Shown: one piece after another, positions 17,632 through 25,961 of the stretch
How the letters are laid out: each line of letters opens with the position of its first letter
Numbering within the stretch: position 1 is the stretch's first letter
Source of the DNA: JBBSEX01 sp038239345
GTDB lineage: Bacteria > Acidobacteriota > Terriglobia > Bryobacterales > Bryobacteraceae
Length of the DNA: 64,000 nt
Direction of reading: 5' to 3'
NCBI GenBank assembly: GCA_038239345.1
Contig: JBBSEX010000003.1
Coordinates: forward strand, 304,158-368,157
The notes under the pieces: model-generated
Seen by the model: the letters and a program-made list of their open reading frames with translations, nothing else
What the model was told of the DNA's origin: nothing
Databases searched by the model: none
Program-made: the position numbers and the translations under genes

Positions 17632-20600
17632 ATGAAAACCTTGTCTTACCTCGTACTATGTTCAGTCGCCGGGCTTATTGCGTCGCCGATTTACGCCCAG
17701 ATTACCTTCAACTCCACGCCGTCGCGGGAGATTGGTCACTTCAAGCTAACGCCCCTAGTGACGGCGAGCCCGAATCTGGTAGAGGGAAAAGAACTCTATA
17801 ATCCGCAGGGCATCGCGGTGGATACCTCAGTGAATCCGGTCATACTATATGTGTCGGACACCAGTAACAATCGAGTGGTGGCGTGGAAGAACGCATCCGC
17901 CGTGACCAAGGGCGACCCGTTCGATCTGACCATCGGCCAGCGGGATCAATATACGACGCTGGCCCAGGGCCCGTCGACGACGCTAACAACCGGGTTCACT
18001 TCGCCCACCGGCTTGGCTGTCGACAGAAGCGGGAACCTATATGTCGCCGACGCTGGGAATAACCGGATTTTGCGTTTTCCCAAGCCGTTTTCACAAACCG
18101 GAAGCCTGCTCACCCCGGATCTTCTGATCGGCCAGGTAAGCTATACAAGCAGTAGCGGACAACCGAACAATCAACCGAACGAAGGACAGCCGGTACCAGC
18201 GGCAAAGACTTTGGCGATTACCCAGAACGGCGCGGCGTTCCGGGTGTCGCTGGCATTCGATGCCCAGGGAAACCTTTGGGTGAGCGACGGCGGGAACAAT
18301 CGTGTCCTGCGTTTCCCGGTCTCGCAATTGGCGCCCTTCACGGCGGAACCCGCGGCCGACTTGGTGCTTGGCCAGACCACGTTTGTAACGAACATAAGCG
18401 CGCCGCCGTTTACTCTGCCGAATGTGGCAATTAGTTCGCGGTTTAACAAATCCGGATTATCGCAGCCCAGCGGCGTGGCATTCGATCAGAACGGCAATCT
18501 ATATATATCGGACGTTTACAATCGGGTTCTTTACTTTACGCCACCGTTTTCAAATGGAGCAGCGGCACAACGGATCCTGGGCGTCGTCCTTCCGGTATCC
18601 GGGCAGACGGCTCCTACCATTAATGAGACAACGCTCGGGTCCACCAGCAGTCAGGGGAATCTGATACCGCCGGAAGGTCTGGTTACGGTGGGCAATAACC
18701 TGTTCGTGATGGATACGCCGAATAACCGGATAGTGAAATACGATACGCCCGACAAGTGGCCGGCCGAGGCGACAACCTATTCACCCGCTGGAAAGGCGTT
18801 TACCGGCCAATTAGATGGCGGTGGAAATAAAGTAAACCATGGCGCCAAGGAGCCTTCGAACGATTCGCTATCCTCGCCCATCGCGGCGGCGTTCACAGGT
18901 ACCGAACTAGTGGTTACCGACACGGGAAACCAACGCGTGTTGAGCTTCCCGCAACAGGCCGGCAACACTTTCACCATCGCCACCCGAGTTCTAGGCCAGC
19001 TCGACTTTCCGTTTAACGCTCCCAATTTAATTGAGGGGCGGGAAGTTTTTATCTTTGCCGGATTCCTGAACCGGATTGCCGTGGGCGGGACGGCCATCGC
19101 TGTGGACAGAAACTCAAATCCGCCGCACTTATATATCGCCGATAGCCTCAACAACCGCATTCTGGGGTTCCGCGACGCGCGAGCCGTAAAGCAATACGAT
19201 AAAGCGGATCTGGTCATCGGGCAACCGGATTTGAATCGCTCGGGCATTAACTGGCCCAGCGGCGATTCCAATCAGTTGAACGAGACGGGTCTGTTCAATC
19301 CCGGGGGATTGGTGGTGGACGCAAACGGAAATCTATTCGTAGCGGACACCGGCAACGGACGGGTTCTGCGTTTCCCCAGTCCCTTCAACCAGCCAGTGCC
19401 GGCGGGACAAAAGGCCACGCTGGTGCTGGGGCAAGGCAGCTTCTTCCAAAAGATTACCGATGCCAGTGCATCCACAATGCGGCTGCCGTCGGGGCTCGCT
19501 ACCTTGGTGGACGGCAGTCTTCTGGTTTCTGACCAAGCCTTCAATCGCGTACTGTACTTCCGCTTGCAGCCTGGATCGGATTTTACCAACGGGCAAGCGG
19601 CCAATCTGGCGATTGGACAACCCGATTTTACGACCATCGCCCCGGGTAATGCCTTTAATCGCCTGAATACCCCGCTGGGAATTGCGACCGACACCGATAA
19701 TCGTCTTTATGTTTGCGACACGCAAAACAATCGCGTTCTGATTTACGCCCAGCAGCTACAGGCATCCGGTCCCGATCCTAGTCCGGTGCTGCCGCTGCCC
19801 GGTTTGAACGCACCCCATGGAGTCGCCGTAAGCCCGATTTCAGGCGACATTTGGGTGACAGACACCTTGAATAACCAACTGATCCGCTATCCGCTCTACC
19901 AGAAGCTGGTGTTGAATCCGAACCCCACGGGAACGATTACATCCAGCGCGCCAATCGCGACGGCCTTTGATAGTTTCGATAATTTACTGGTAGCGAATGC
20001 GCTCAATCGGATCGATTTCTATTTCCCGGCGCTGGCTGGGGCGAACGCCGCAAGCTACAGCCCGCGCGTCGCTCCCGGAATGATCACCTATGTGCAGCCG
20101 TTTCCCGGCACAACTTTTACAACAACGCAGAACGTGAATACAACGATTCCGATCTCTACGACTTTGGGCGATACACAGGTGATCTACAACGGAACGGCCC
20201 TGCCGTTGTTCTATGTATATCCGACAGCGATCGCGTTTCAAATCCCCAACGGCGCACCAACGTCGGGAACCATTTCGGTGGATGTCGTGCGCCCGTCCAC
20301 TGGACAACTACTGGCATCGGGAACGTTCACGATGACGGTATCGTCACCGGCGTTCTTTACTTCGAACGCTCAGGGTACAGGCCAGGTGGCCGCGCTCAAT
20401 GAAGACAACACGGTGAACACGCCGTCGAATCCGATTTCGCGCGGACATGTGATTCAGATATTCGGAACAGGCGCCGGATTCTTCCCCGGTGCGCCACCCG
20501 ATGGCACTCCAGCGACAGGTCCCGTGCCAACGCCGCAACTGCCCAAGGTGTGTATTCAATGCGCGGCGGACTTCCTACCGGATTCGAGTATCCTCTATTC

Positions 20601-20766
20601 CGGGCTCGCTCCAACGCTGGTCGGAGTCTGGCAGTTGAACGTGAAGATCCCCGATTTGGCGCCTCCTGGAAATAACATCCTGGTCGTCGCGACTCTGAAC
20701 GATTCACCAACAAATCTGGGTCCGGGCGGGGCGCGGATTGTAACCACGATTAGCGTAAAGCAGTAG
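17632..20766 (+). CDS. Secreted NHL-repeat beta-propeller protein with C-terminal TIGR03437 domain
   Basis: 1044 residues with a signal peptide (MKTLSYLVLCSVAGLIASPIYAQ at 17632 on). The body, about 40-790, is made of NHL-type repeats such as GLAVDRSGNLYVADAGNNRI, NLWVSDGGNNRVLRFP and GLVVDANGNLFVADTGNGRV, predicted to form one or two beta-propellers. The C-terminus (about 820-1040) has the Solibacter-type domain: QTVNTTI-like start, FQIPNGAP, GHVIQIFGTGAGFF, and TLVGVWQLNVKIPD. Probably exported to the surface or periplasm for binding proteins or polymers. A strong terminator follows at 20786. It sits in the same orientation as the permease gene upstream. Confidence 0.88.
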   Translation: MKTLSYLVLCSVAGLIASPIYAQITFNSTPSREIGHFKLTPLVTASPNLVEGKELYNPQGIAVDTSVNPVILYVSDTSNNRVVAWKNASAVTKGDPFDLTIGQRDQYTTLAQGPSTTLTTGFTSPTGLAVDRSGNLYVADAGNNRILRFPKPFSQTGSLLTPDLLIGQVSYTSSSGQPNNQPNEGQPVPAAKTLAITQNGAAFRVSLAFDAQGNLWVSDGGNNRVLRFPVSQLAPFTAEPAADLVLGQTTFVTNISAPPFTLPNVAISSRFNKSGLSQPSGVAFDQNGNLYISDVYNRVLYFTPPFSNGAAAQRILGVVLPVSGQTAPTINETTLGSTSSQGNLIPPEGLVTVGNNLFVMDTPNNRIVKYDTPDKWPAEATTYSPAGKAFTGQLDGGGNKVNHGAKEPSNDSLSSPIAAAFTGTELVVTDTGNQRVLSFPQQAGNTFTIATRVLGQLDFPFNAPNLIEGREVFIFAGFLNRIAVGGTAIAVDRNSNPPHLYIADSLNNRILGFRDARAVKQYDKADLVIGQPDLNRSGINWPSGDSNQLNETGLFNPGGLVVDANGNLFVADTGNGRVLRFPSPFNQPVPAGQKATLVLGQGSFFQKITDASASTMRLPSGLATLVDGSLLVSDQAFNRVLYFRLQPGSDFTNGQAANLAIGQPDFTTIAPGNAFNRLNTPLGIATDTDNRLYVCDTQNNRVLIYAQQLQASGPDPSPVLPLPGLNAPHGVAVSPISGDIWVTDTLNNQLIRYPLYQKLVLNPNPTGTITSSAPIATAFDSFDNLLVANALNRIDFYFPALAGANAASYSPRVAPGMITYVQPFPGTTFTTTQNVNTTIPISTTLGDTQVIYNGTALPLFYVYPTAIAFQIPNGAPTSGTISVDVVRPSTGQLLASGTFTMTVSSPAFFTSNAQGTGQVAALNEDNTVNTPSNPISRGHVIQIFGTGAGFFPGAPPDGTPATGPVPTPQLPKVCIQCAADFLPDSSILYSGLAPTLVGVWQLNVKIPDLAPPGNNILVVATLNDSPTNLGPGGARIVTTISVKQ

Positions 20767-20785
20767 ATCCTTCCGATTAGCAACA

Positions 20786-20826
20786 GGGCCGGACTCCCGT
20801 AATTTATATGGGAGCCCGGCCCTTTC
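20786..20826 (+). terminator. Rho-independent terminator after the NHL-repeat gene
   Basis: GGGCCGG-A-CTCCC pairs with GGGAG-C-CCGGCCC across the loop GTAATTTATAT, giving a 12-bp stem with one internal mismatch, followed by TTTC. It starts 20 nt after the stop codon. Confidence 0.85.
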
Positions 20827-20871
20827 ATTTTCACCGCGAAACGTTCAAGCTCCAATCGTCATCCCACTCGC

Positions 20872-20877
20872 TATACT
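20872..20877 (+). promoter_or_regulatory. Candidate -10 box of the phosphomannomutase gene
   Basis: TATACT ends 8 nt before the ATG at 20886. If used, transcription would start within about 1-2 nt of the start codon, giving a leaderless mRNA; no Shine-Dalgarno is seen before the ATG. A matching -35 is not clear. Confidence 0.3.
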
Positions 20878-20885
20878 CTTGACTT

Positions 20886-22235
20886 ATGCTGAAACCCACC
20901 ATTTTCCGTGAATACGATATACGAGGCGTCGCCGATACCGAGTTGTTGAGCGACGATATCGTAAAGCTTGGCAAGGCGCTCGGCACCTACATTCAGAGGC
21001 ATTCGGGGAAGAGGGTGAACCTCGGCCGGGACTGTCGCTTAAGCTCACCACGTCTGGCCGAAGCTTTACGCGAAGGCTTGACCGGCTCAGGCTGCAACGT
21101 CACCGACATCGGCGTGGTGCCGACGCCGCTGCTGTATTATTCCGCCGTTCACTTGAAAGCCGATGGGGCGGTGATGATCACCGGTAGCCATAATCCGGCG
21201 GAATATAACGGGTTTAAGACGGTCTGCGGGGAAGGCAGTCTGCATGGCGAGGAGATCCAAAAGATCCGCGAATTAATCGATAACAAGGATTTTCTGACCG
21301 GGAAAGGGACGATGGCGACTTATGATGTTCTTTCGCCATACGTCGCCGAAGTAGCCTCGCAGTTCAATTTGACGCGGCCCATCAAGGTCGTGGCGGATGC
21401 GGGCAACGGGACCGCCGGCCCGGCAATGCACCGGCTGTTTCAAAAATTAGACGTGGAAGTTACGGAATTATTTTTCGAGATGGACGGTAATTTTCCGAAT
21501 CACCATCCCGATCCGACGGTTCCCGATAATTTGAAGCAATTAATCGAGGCCGTGAAGCGCGAGAAAGCCGATCTGGGCATTGCCTTCGATGGCGATGCGG
21601 ACCGGATCGGCGCGGTGGATGAGAACGGGCAAGTCATCTACGGGGATATTCTGCTGCTTATTTACGGGCGCGAAATTCTTACTCGCAAGCCCGGAGCGAC
21701 CATCATCGGCGAAGTGAAGTGTTCGCAGGTGCTGTACGACGAACTGCGGAAGCTTGGCGGAAACGCCATCATGTACAAGACCGGGCATTCCCTGATCAAG
21801 GCGAAGATGAAGGAAGAGCACGCCGAGTTGGCGGGCGAGATGAGTGGTCACATGTTTTTCGCGGATCGCTATTTCGGGTATGACGACGCGCTTTATGCGG
21901 CCTGCCGGCTGATGGAAATCGTGGCAGCGTCGGGCAAAAGGCTGTCGGCCCAGTTGGAAGGTTTGCCGCCGACGGTTTCCACTCCGGAGATTCGCGTGGA
22001 TTGTCCGGACGAAGAGAAATTCAAGGTAGTGGAGAAGGTAGGCGAGTATTTCAAGGGCAAGCGGGACGTGGTCGATGTAGACGGAGTCCGCGTGTTATTT
22101 CCCGAAGGATGGGGATTGCTTCGAGCGTCGAATACACAACCCGTTCTGGTGATGCGCTTCGAGGCGTCCCGGCAGGACCTGTTAGACCAATATCAAGCTG
22201 AGGTCGAACAGGCCCTTGCCGAAGCGCGTAAATAA
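20886..22235 (+). CDS. manB: Phosphomannomutase/phosphoglucomutase
   Basis: A 449-residue alpha-D-phosphohexomutase that interconverts hexose 6-phosphate and hexose 1-phosphate for nucleotide-sugar, LPS and exopolysaccharide synthesis. It begins FREYDIRGVAD; the phosphoserine loop TGSHNP is at 99-104 (Ser101), the metal loop DGDADR at 235-240, the sugar-binding GEMSGHMFF near 317-325, and the phosphate-binding SNTQP near the C-terminus. Length and motifs match AlgC/ManB-type enzymes. An 82-bp part of this gene (21122-21203), covering the phosphoserine loop, is repeated at 23696-23777. It stands alone, with a hairpin just downstream. Confidence 0.93.
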   Translation: MLKPTIFREYDIRGVADTELLSDDIVKLGKALGTYIQRHSGKRVNLGRDCRLSSPRLAEALREGLTGSGCNVTDIGVVPTPLLYYSAVHLKADGAVMITGSHNPAEYNGFKTVCGEGSLHGEEIQKIRELIDNKDFLTGKGTMATYDVLSPYVAEVASQFNLTRPIKVVADAGNGTAGPAMHRLFQKLDVEVTELFFEMDGNFPNHHPDPTVPDNLKQLIEAVKREKADLGIAFDGDADRIGAVDENGQVIYGDILLLIYGREILTRKPGATIIGEVKCSQVLYDELRKLGGNAIMYKTGHSLIKAKMKEEHAELAGEMSGHMFFADRYFGYDDALYAACRLMEIVAASGKRLSAQLEGLPPTVSTPEIRVDCPDEEKFKVVEKVGEYFKGKRDVVDVDGVRVLFPEGWGLLRASNTQPVLVMRFEASRQDLLDQYQAEVEQALAEARK

Positions 22236-22261
22236 CTGAAGTAGACAGCTAGTGGACTTGA

Positions 22262-22291
22262 CTCAGGGCCGTCCTCCGAACCGGCCCTGAG
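22262..22291 (+). terminator. Perfect hairpin downstream of manB
   Basis: CTCAGGGCCG and CGGCCCTGAG form a perfect 10-bp stem around TCCTCCGAAC. No T-run follows, so it may end transcription weakly or act as an RNA 3'-end stabiliser. Confidence 0.55.
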
Positions 22292-22997
22292 ACACCTAGA
22301 GGATGCCATGATCGCGTGTGCTTGCAAATAGTCATTTAGTCCAATTTTTATTGGGTGTGGGGTACCATGACTTGCTCAGGATTTACCCTGGGTACACCGG
22401 TACTGGATGTGCCCTTATCTGGGCAGCAATTAACTTGACGACCTAAGAGTGATACGGTCAAGGCTGAGAAGTAAGCTCGCAACTCTATGTCTGGAGGTAA
22501 AACAAGACGCCCGAAAGTAAGGCAACAACTGAAGCGCCAAGCGCCCACGGGAGAACCCCTCCCGTCCACACAGCAGCCTGGACTACCGCACGCCCTATGA
22601 GTTCGCTCAGACCTTTACCGCAACTCAGAACACTATGCTAAAAATATAGCGATCACCTGGGCGAAAAATGGGTGCAGGTCACGACGCAGCGGCTTCTCTC
22701 CGCGAACAACTGAAGCGGCACAGAGTTCACCTCAGCAGTCGTCCGTCTCGATAACGTCAGTGTTCCGAGGATCATCAATATCAGCCGTGAAGGTGACACA
22801 ATCATCCTTGAAGGCGCACACATGCAAGCTTCGGGTGGGGGACAGTTCGGTGGAAAGAATTGTTGAAAGAAATTCGAGAAGCGGCGAAGCAGTTTGGCTA
22901 GGAGTAAGGGGCGAAGGAACTTGTCATCCAAAGGTGGCGCACGGACGAGCGGAGCGAATCCCGGCGATATTCCGCCGCCGATTAGGATAAGGGTCCG
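22292..22997. other. Gene-poor stretch at the left edge of a decayed region
   Basis: About 700 bp without a credible intact gene. A plus-strand frame around 22729-22865 reads VVRLDNVSVPRIINIS and then EGDTIILEGAHMQASGGG before a stop, which has the look of real coding sequence but no start and no recognised family. No RNA gene, terminal inverted repeat or transposase was seen. Confidence 0.35.
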
Positions 22998-23000
22998 GTG

Positions 23001-23390
23001 ATGCCTGAAAAACAGATCCGTGAGATTTCGTATCCAGATGGGAGCAGTGAAGGATTGCTAGTCAGTTCGGTTGCACCTAACCTGTACCGTCTGGAGGAAA
23101 GCTCGTTGTTGGGCGAAGCCGTCTTCGGTGATGTTATCGAAGCGGAATCGATGCAGGAAGGCAGATTACAGTTCAAGCGTGTAGCTGCTCCTTCAGACAT
23201 GACTACTATGACCTGTGTTCTCACACCAGAGCAAATGCAAGCACCGGGCCTGCAACCTTTGCTTGACCACATCATGTCGTTGGGTGGGAATTGGGAACGA
23301 GCGTTTGACGGATTGCTATTGATCCATCTCCCCAAATCGGTTGATCTCAACATAGAAGCGGAAGTCAAAGGGCTTTCATTCACGACCTGA
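23001..23390 (+). CDS. Small hypothetical protein, DUF4265-like
   Basis: 129 residues from ATG 23001 (a GTG sits just before at 22998). The pattern of a short N-terminal strand, NLYRLEESSLLGEAVFGDVIEAE, then GRLQFKRV, and a C-terminal LGGNWERAFDGLLLIHLP resembles the DUF4265 family, small cytosolic proteins of unknown function. No signal peptide or membrane helix. It is flanked on both sides by gene remnants, and its intact frame in that setting suggests either recent arrival or retained function. Family assignment is by eye and tentative. Confidence 0.5.
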   Translation: MPEKQIREISYPDGSSEGLLVSSVAPNLYRLEESSLLGEAVFGDVIEAESMQEGRLQFKRVAAPSDMTTMTCVLTPEQMQAPGLQPLLDHIMSLGGNWERAFDGLLLIHLPKSVDLNIEAEVKGLSFTT

Positions 23391-23394
23391 GGGT

Positions 23395-23690
23395 ATAGTA
23401 CTCCCCATCGCCCATTCCGTCGCTGCACTTCGAGCTTCACACTGTAGAACGCAGCTTCCAGCAGATGGATGGGGCCGTGGTTGGCAGCGATGGTAAGGTC
23501 GCCGTCTGACCACTTGGAATTTTATGAGCTCCGACGAAGAGTTCGGCGGCCAACTGATCGGGGCCGTGATCGTATGCGCCTTAGAGTTCGTCATCGGGTA
23601 GTGAGCCGATGACGGCACCGGGTTCGGTGATGTCTTGGATGAGGAGTTCGGCGGCGACGATGTCGGTGACGTTGCTTCCGCTTCTATGTT
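23395..23690 (-). pseudogene. Unrecognised coding remnant with an in-frame stop and a frameshift
   Basis: On the minus strand one frame reads VTDIVAAELLIQDITEPG then AVIGSLPDDEL, a TAA, and GAYDHGPDQLAAELFVGAHK. The reading then appears to pass into another frame as WSDGDLTIAANHGPIHLLEA, continuing AFYSVKLEVQRRNGRWGVLY. The second half has a continuous protein-like composition, and both halves use codons like genuine genes, so I read this as one broken gene with a nonsense codon and a frameshift near 23510-23520. AAEL motifs recur about 35 residues apart. No family recognised. Confidence 0.35.
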
Positions 23691-23695
23691 GAGAT

Positions 23696-23777
23696 GACGC
23701 CGCTGCTGTATTATTCCGCCGTTCACTTGAAAGCCGATGGGGCAGTGATGATCACCGGTAGCCATAATCCGGCGGAA
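23696..23777 (+). repeat. 82-bp duplicated segment of manB
   Basis: Identical to 21122-21203 inside manB except for one base (G to A in the GGGGCGGTG/GGGGCAGTG stretch). It encodes manB residues about 79-106 including the TGSHNP phosphoserine loop. The copy stops abruptly at 23777, where sequence from a MocR-type gene begins, so this is a recombination scar rather than a gene. Confidence 0.95.
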
Positions 23778-24085
23778 AAATTCGTAAAATGCGAATGCTT
23801 TATAAGGAGCGGCGAACAGCGCTGGTCGAAGCGATTCAAAATCAGATGAGCGGCAAGCTCGAAGTGATCGGCGCCGAAGCAGGGATGCATCTGGTGGCGC
23901 TACTTCCGCCAGGTGTCAGCGATGTAGCGCTTTCAAAGAGGGCCGCTAAGATGGGAATTTCGGCGATGCCTCTGTCGTCATGCTCTTTGAAACCACCCGT
24001 CAGGGCAGGCTTGATCCTGGGTTACGGTGGCCTGGATGCACAGCAAATTCACGACGGCATACGCAAGCTCAGTCTCAGCATTTGA
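23778..24085 (+). pseudogene. C-terminal fragment of a MocR/PdxR-type regulator (aminotransferase-like)
   Basis: The frame reads GGKIRKMRMLYKERRTALVE, then GAEAGMHLVALLPPGVSD and LILGYGGLDAQQIHDGIRKL. This is the typical C-terminal end of MocR-type transcription factors, in which a GntR helix-turn-helix is fused to a class I aminotransferase-like domain. The HTH and the PLP-lysine region are absent. The homology begins right at the junction with the copied manB segment. An ATG at 23789 leaves a 98-codon frame, but it encodes only about a fifth of the usual 450-500 residues and is probably not functional. Confidence 0.75.
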
Positions 24086-24127
24086 ATCGCAAGCTTCCCG
24101 ATCTGTCTACTAGAGAGATAAATCCGG

Positions 24128-24133
24128 TATAAT
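24128..24133 (+). promoter_or_regulatory. Candidate -10 box
   Basis: A perfect TATAAT about 85 nt before the ATG at 24219. The -35 region 17 bp upstream (GTCTAC) is poor. It would serve the secreted hypothetical gene downstream. Confidence 0.35.
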
Positions 24134-24218
24134 GCAGCGTGCATGGCGGGGCATTATTCTTAATAGCTAGTCCCTTTAAACATCTTCAGGCAGTAAAAGC
24201 AGCTCAGCCGGTAACACA

Positions 24219-25034
24219 ATGACACATCCCGCTCACCGTTTCTCCTTTGCGTTCTTAGCGATTACATTCTGGCTAACGTCAGACGTTAAAGCCGAGTCTG
24301 TGTCCGCTTCCGTAGCCGTCGGAGCGAAGTATTGCACACAGGTTTCATTTCCCCCTTGGATCAGACCAAAACACTTTGACGCGTGGAATGGAGGTTTTGG
24401 TTTCCACATAGGCTTAGCAGATTTTGAATTCCGGCAGCTCGAAGGAAGCGAAGGTGGCGAAATATTCATCTCAGCATACATCGAATATCACAAAGTTCGG
24501 TACCCGAGCCCATCACACTACGCGTTTCGCTTTGATAACTCCAAGTCGGTCCGGGCTATCAGCGATCGAGAGTGGGACCTCGGTGAGCCGCTATTGCCTT
24601 TTAGATTTGCGGCAGGCGATCGCTTTCACATCGAAGGGCCAGGGCTGCGTCTTCCGGATGGACGTTTACTACCAAGGCATGGGAAAGGATGGACGGAATA
24701 TTCCATCATAGGTCCGGCTTTGATCTCTCCAGACGACATATACGTGGCGCTACTCGGTCGAGACGATTCTCACGACGTATTTCACCCGATTCAAAATGTC
24801 AGGGGTGGACGCTACTACACCGACGTTTATGAGGTCCAATCGGGAACGCGAATAATTGGTATTAAGGGTAGCTTTCAAACAATAGCCGAAGACAAGTTTC
24901 AACAGAGATCGCTCTGGCTCAAGAAACGATATTTCATTTTGCCGCTCTCTTTCGAAGGAATGCGGCGGATTTTGGTTTGCGATGTAAAAGCGGCCGACGA
25001 TGCGGCTACACGAACGCGAGCGCGGAAGAGATAG
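24219..25034 (+). CDS. Hypothetical secreted protein
   Basis: 271 residues with a signal peptide (hydrophobic FSFAFLAITFWLTS, likely cleaved after VKA). The mature part is rich in aromatic and charged residues with alternating strand patterns (FGFHIGLADFEFRQL, YRYPSPSHYAFRF-like region) and ends in a basic tail (RTRARKR). No known catalytic motif or family was recognised. The gene is intact although its neighbours on both sides are remnants. The base composition is lower in GC than the flanking core genes, consistent with acquired DNA. Function cannot be assigned. Confidence 0.6.
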   Translation: MTHPAHRFSFAFLAITFWLTSDVKAESVSASVAVGAKYCTQVSFPPWIRPKHFDAWNGGFGFHIGLADFEFRQLEGSEGGEIFISAYIEYHKVRYPSPSHYAFRFDNSKSVRAISDREWDLGEPLLPFRFAAGDRFHIEGPGLRLPDGRLLPRHGKGWTEYSIIGPALISPDDIYVALLGRDDSHDVFHPIQNVRGGRYYTDVYEVQSGTRIIGIKGSFQTIAEDKFQQRSLWLKKRYFILPLSFEGMRRILVCDVKAADDAATRTRARKR

Positions 25035-25282
25035 ACCGGGCACGAACAGCACAGCCCGCTCTGACAACTAATGGCGACCCCTACCGAAACTTAGCAGCCC
25101 GATTCGTAAATCTCGTCAAATTCCCCTTCTGCAATCGTCCCAATTTCACGAAGCACGAACCGATCTCCCACTTGTAGTCGTGGCAGTATCAATTCCGGCC
25201 AAATATGTCATTACTGCAAGCCAGCCGCAACCCTAGCGGCGCCTCTTGCTTTCGAGTTTGTTGAGAGCCTCTCGAAAAGCCC

Positions 25283-25961
25283 TCAATCCCGAGCCAACGC
25301 ATTAATATCCCTAACCTCCAACACCTGCTTTGGCGCGCCCTTCACAACACTATGAGTCATCGCCAGCCCAACATCCCGCATGGTACTTACCTGGTTCGGA
25401 AGTAGCACACGCAGCATCGGATACAACCAACCGATCAGCTTGTAATACCATTTGGTATTTCGCTGTCCCGCTGTAGGCTTCATGAACCCCGGACGAAAAT
25501 TGTACACGCCCCGAAAACCAATCCCATCAAGTTATTTTCGGTTTTCCCTTTCACCCTCGCCCACATAATGCTGCCTTTTTCCGAGGTATCGGTGAGAGCA
25601 CCCGATACATAATTTAAAATCATCCGCGGATTAAGACCGGCCAGCGTCGTCGCAAAATGAATCGTAATGTCGTAAGTGATACGTCTGTAGTCCGCTTCAC
25701 TCATGCCTCGCGAACTCACTCCCGCACAGTAAAAGCAAGCATCATAGCCGGTCAATTGAGTGCTGAATCCGTCCAGCTCCAGAAAATCCGGCACGATACA
25801 CTCAGTTAGCTTCGGATGCTGCTCGCCATAGGGTCTGCGGTTCACAATCAGCACCCGCTCTATCGCCGGATGACGCAGGCATTCCAAAAGCACGCCTTCG
25901 CCCACCATGCCAGTCACGCCTGTGAAATGATGACCGCGAATTTCCCTTCCTTAGTGCTCAC
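25283..25961 (-). pseudogene. NAD(P)-binding epimerase-like gene broken by two frameshifts
   Basis: The GTG at 25961 overlaps the stop of the upstream SDR gene, then TKEGKFAVII is read before the frame shifts near 25930. The next frame resumes with the Rossmann motif TGVTGMVGEGVLL, continues LIVNRRP, YDACFYCAGVSSRG and ILNYVSGALTD to KGKTENNLMG, and shifts again near 25505-25512. The last frame gives VYNFRPGFMKPTAGQRNTKW to the end at 25283. Together these make a normal NAD(P)H-binding/epimerase protein of about 225 residues. Two separate frameshifts argue for a true pseudogene over a sequencing error. It was probably co-transcribed with the SDR gene. Confidence 0.82.

Noticed and set aside
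22262..22291. Considered as a mobile-element inverted repeat
   Set aside because: The 10-bp arms are adjacent around a 10-nt loop next to a stop codon, which fits a transcript-end hairpin better than element ends.
22982..23440. 152-codon minus-strand frame over the DUF4265-like gene
   Set aside because: Most of it is antisense to a better plus-strand gene; only its first codons belong to the broken remnant at 23395-23690.
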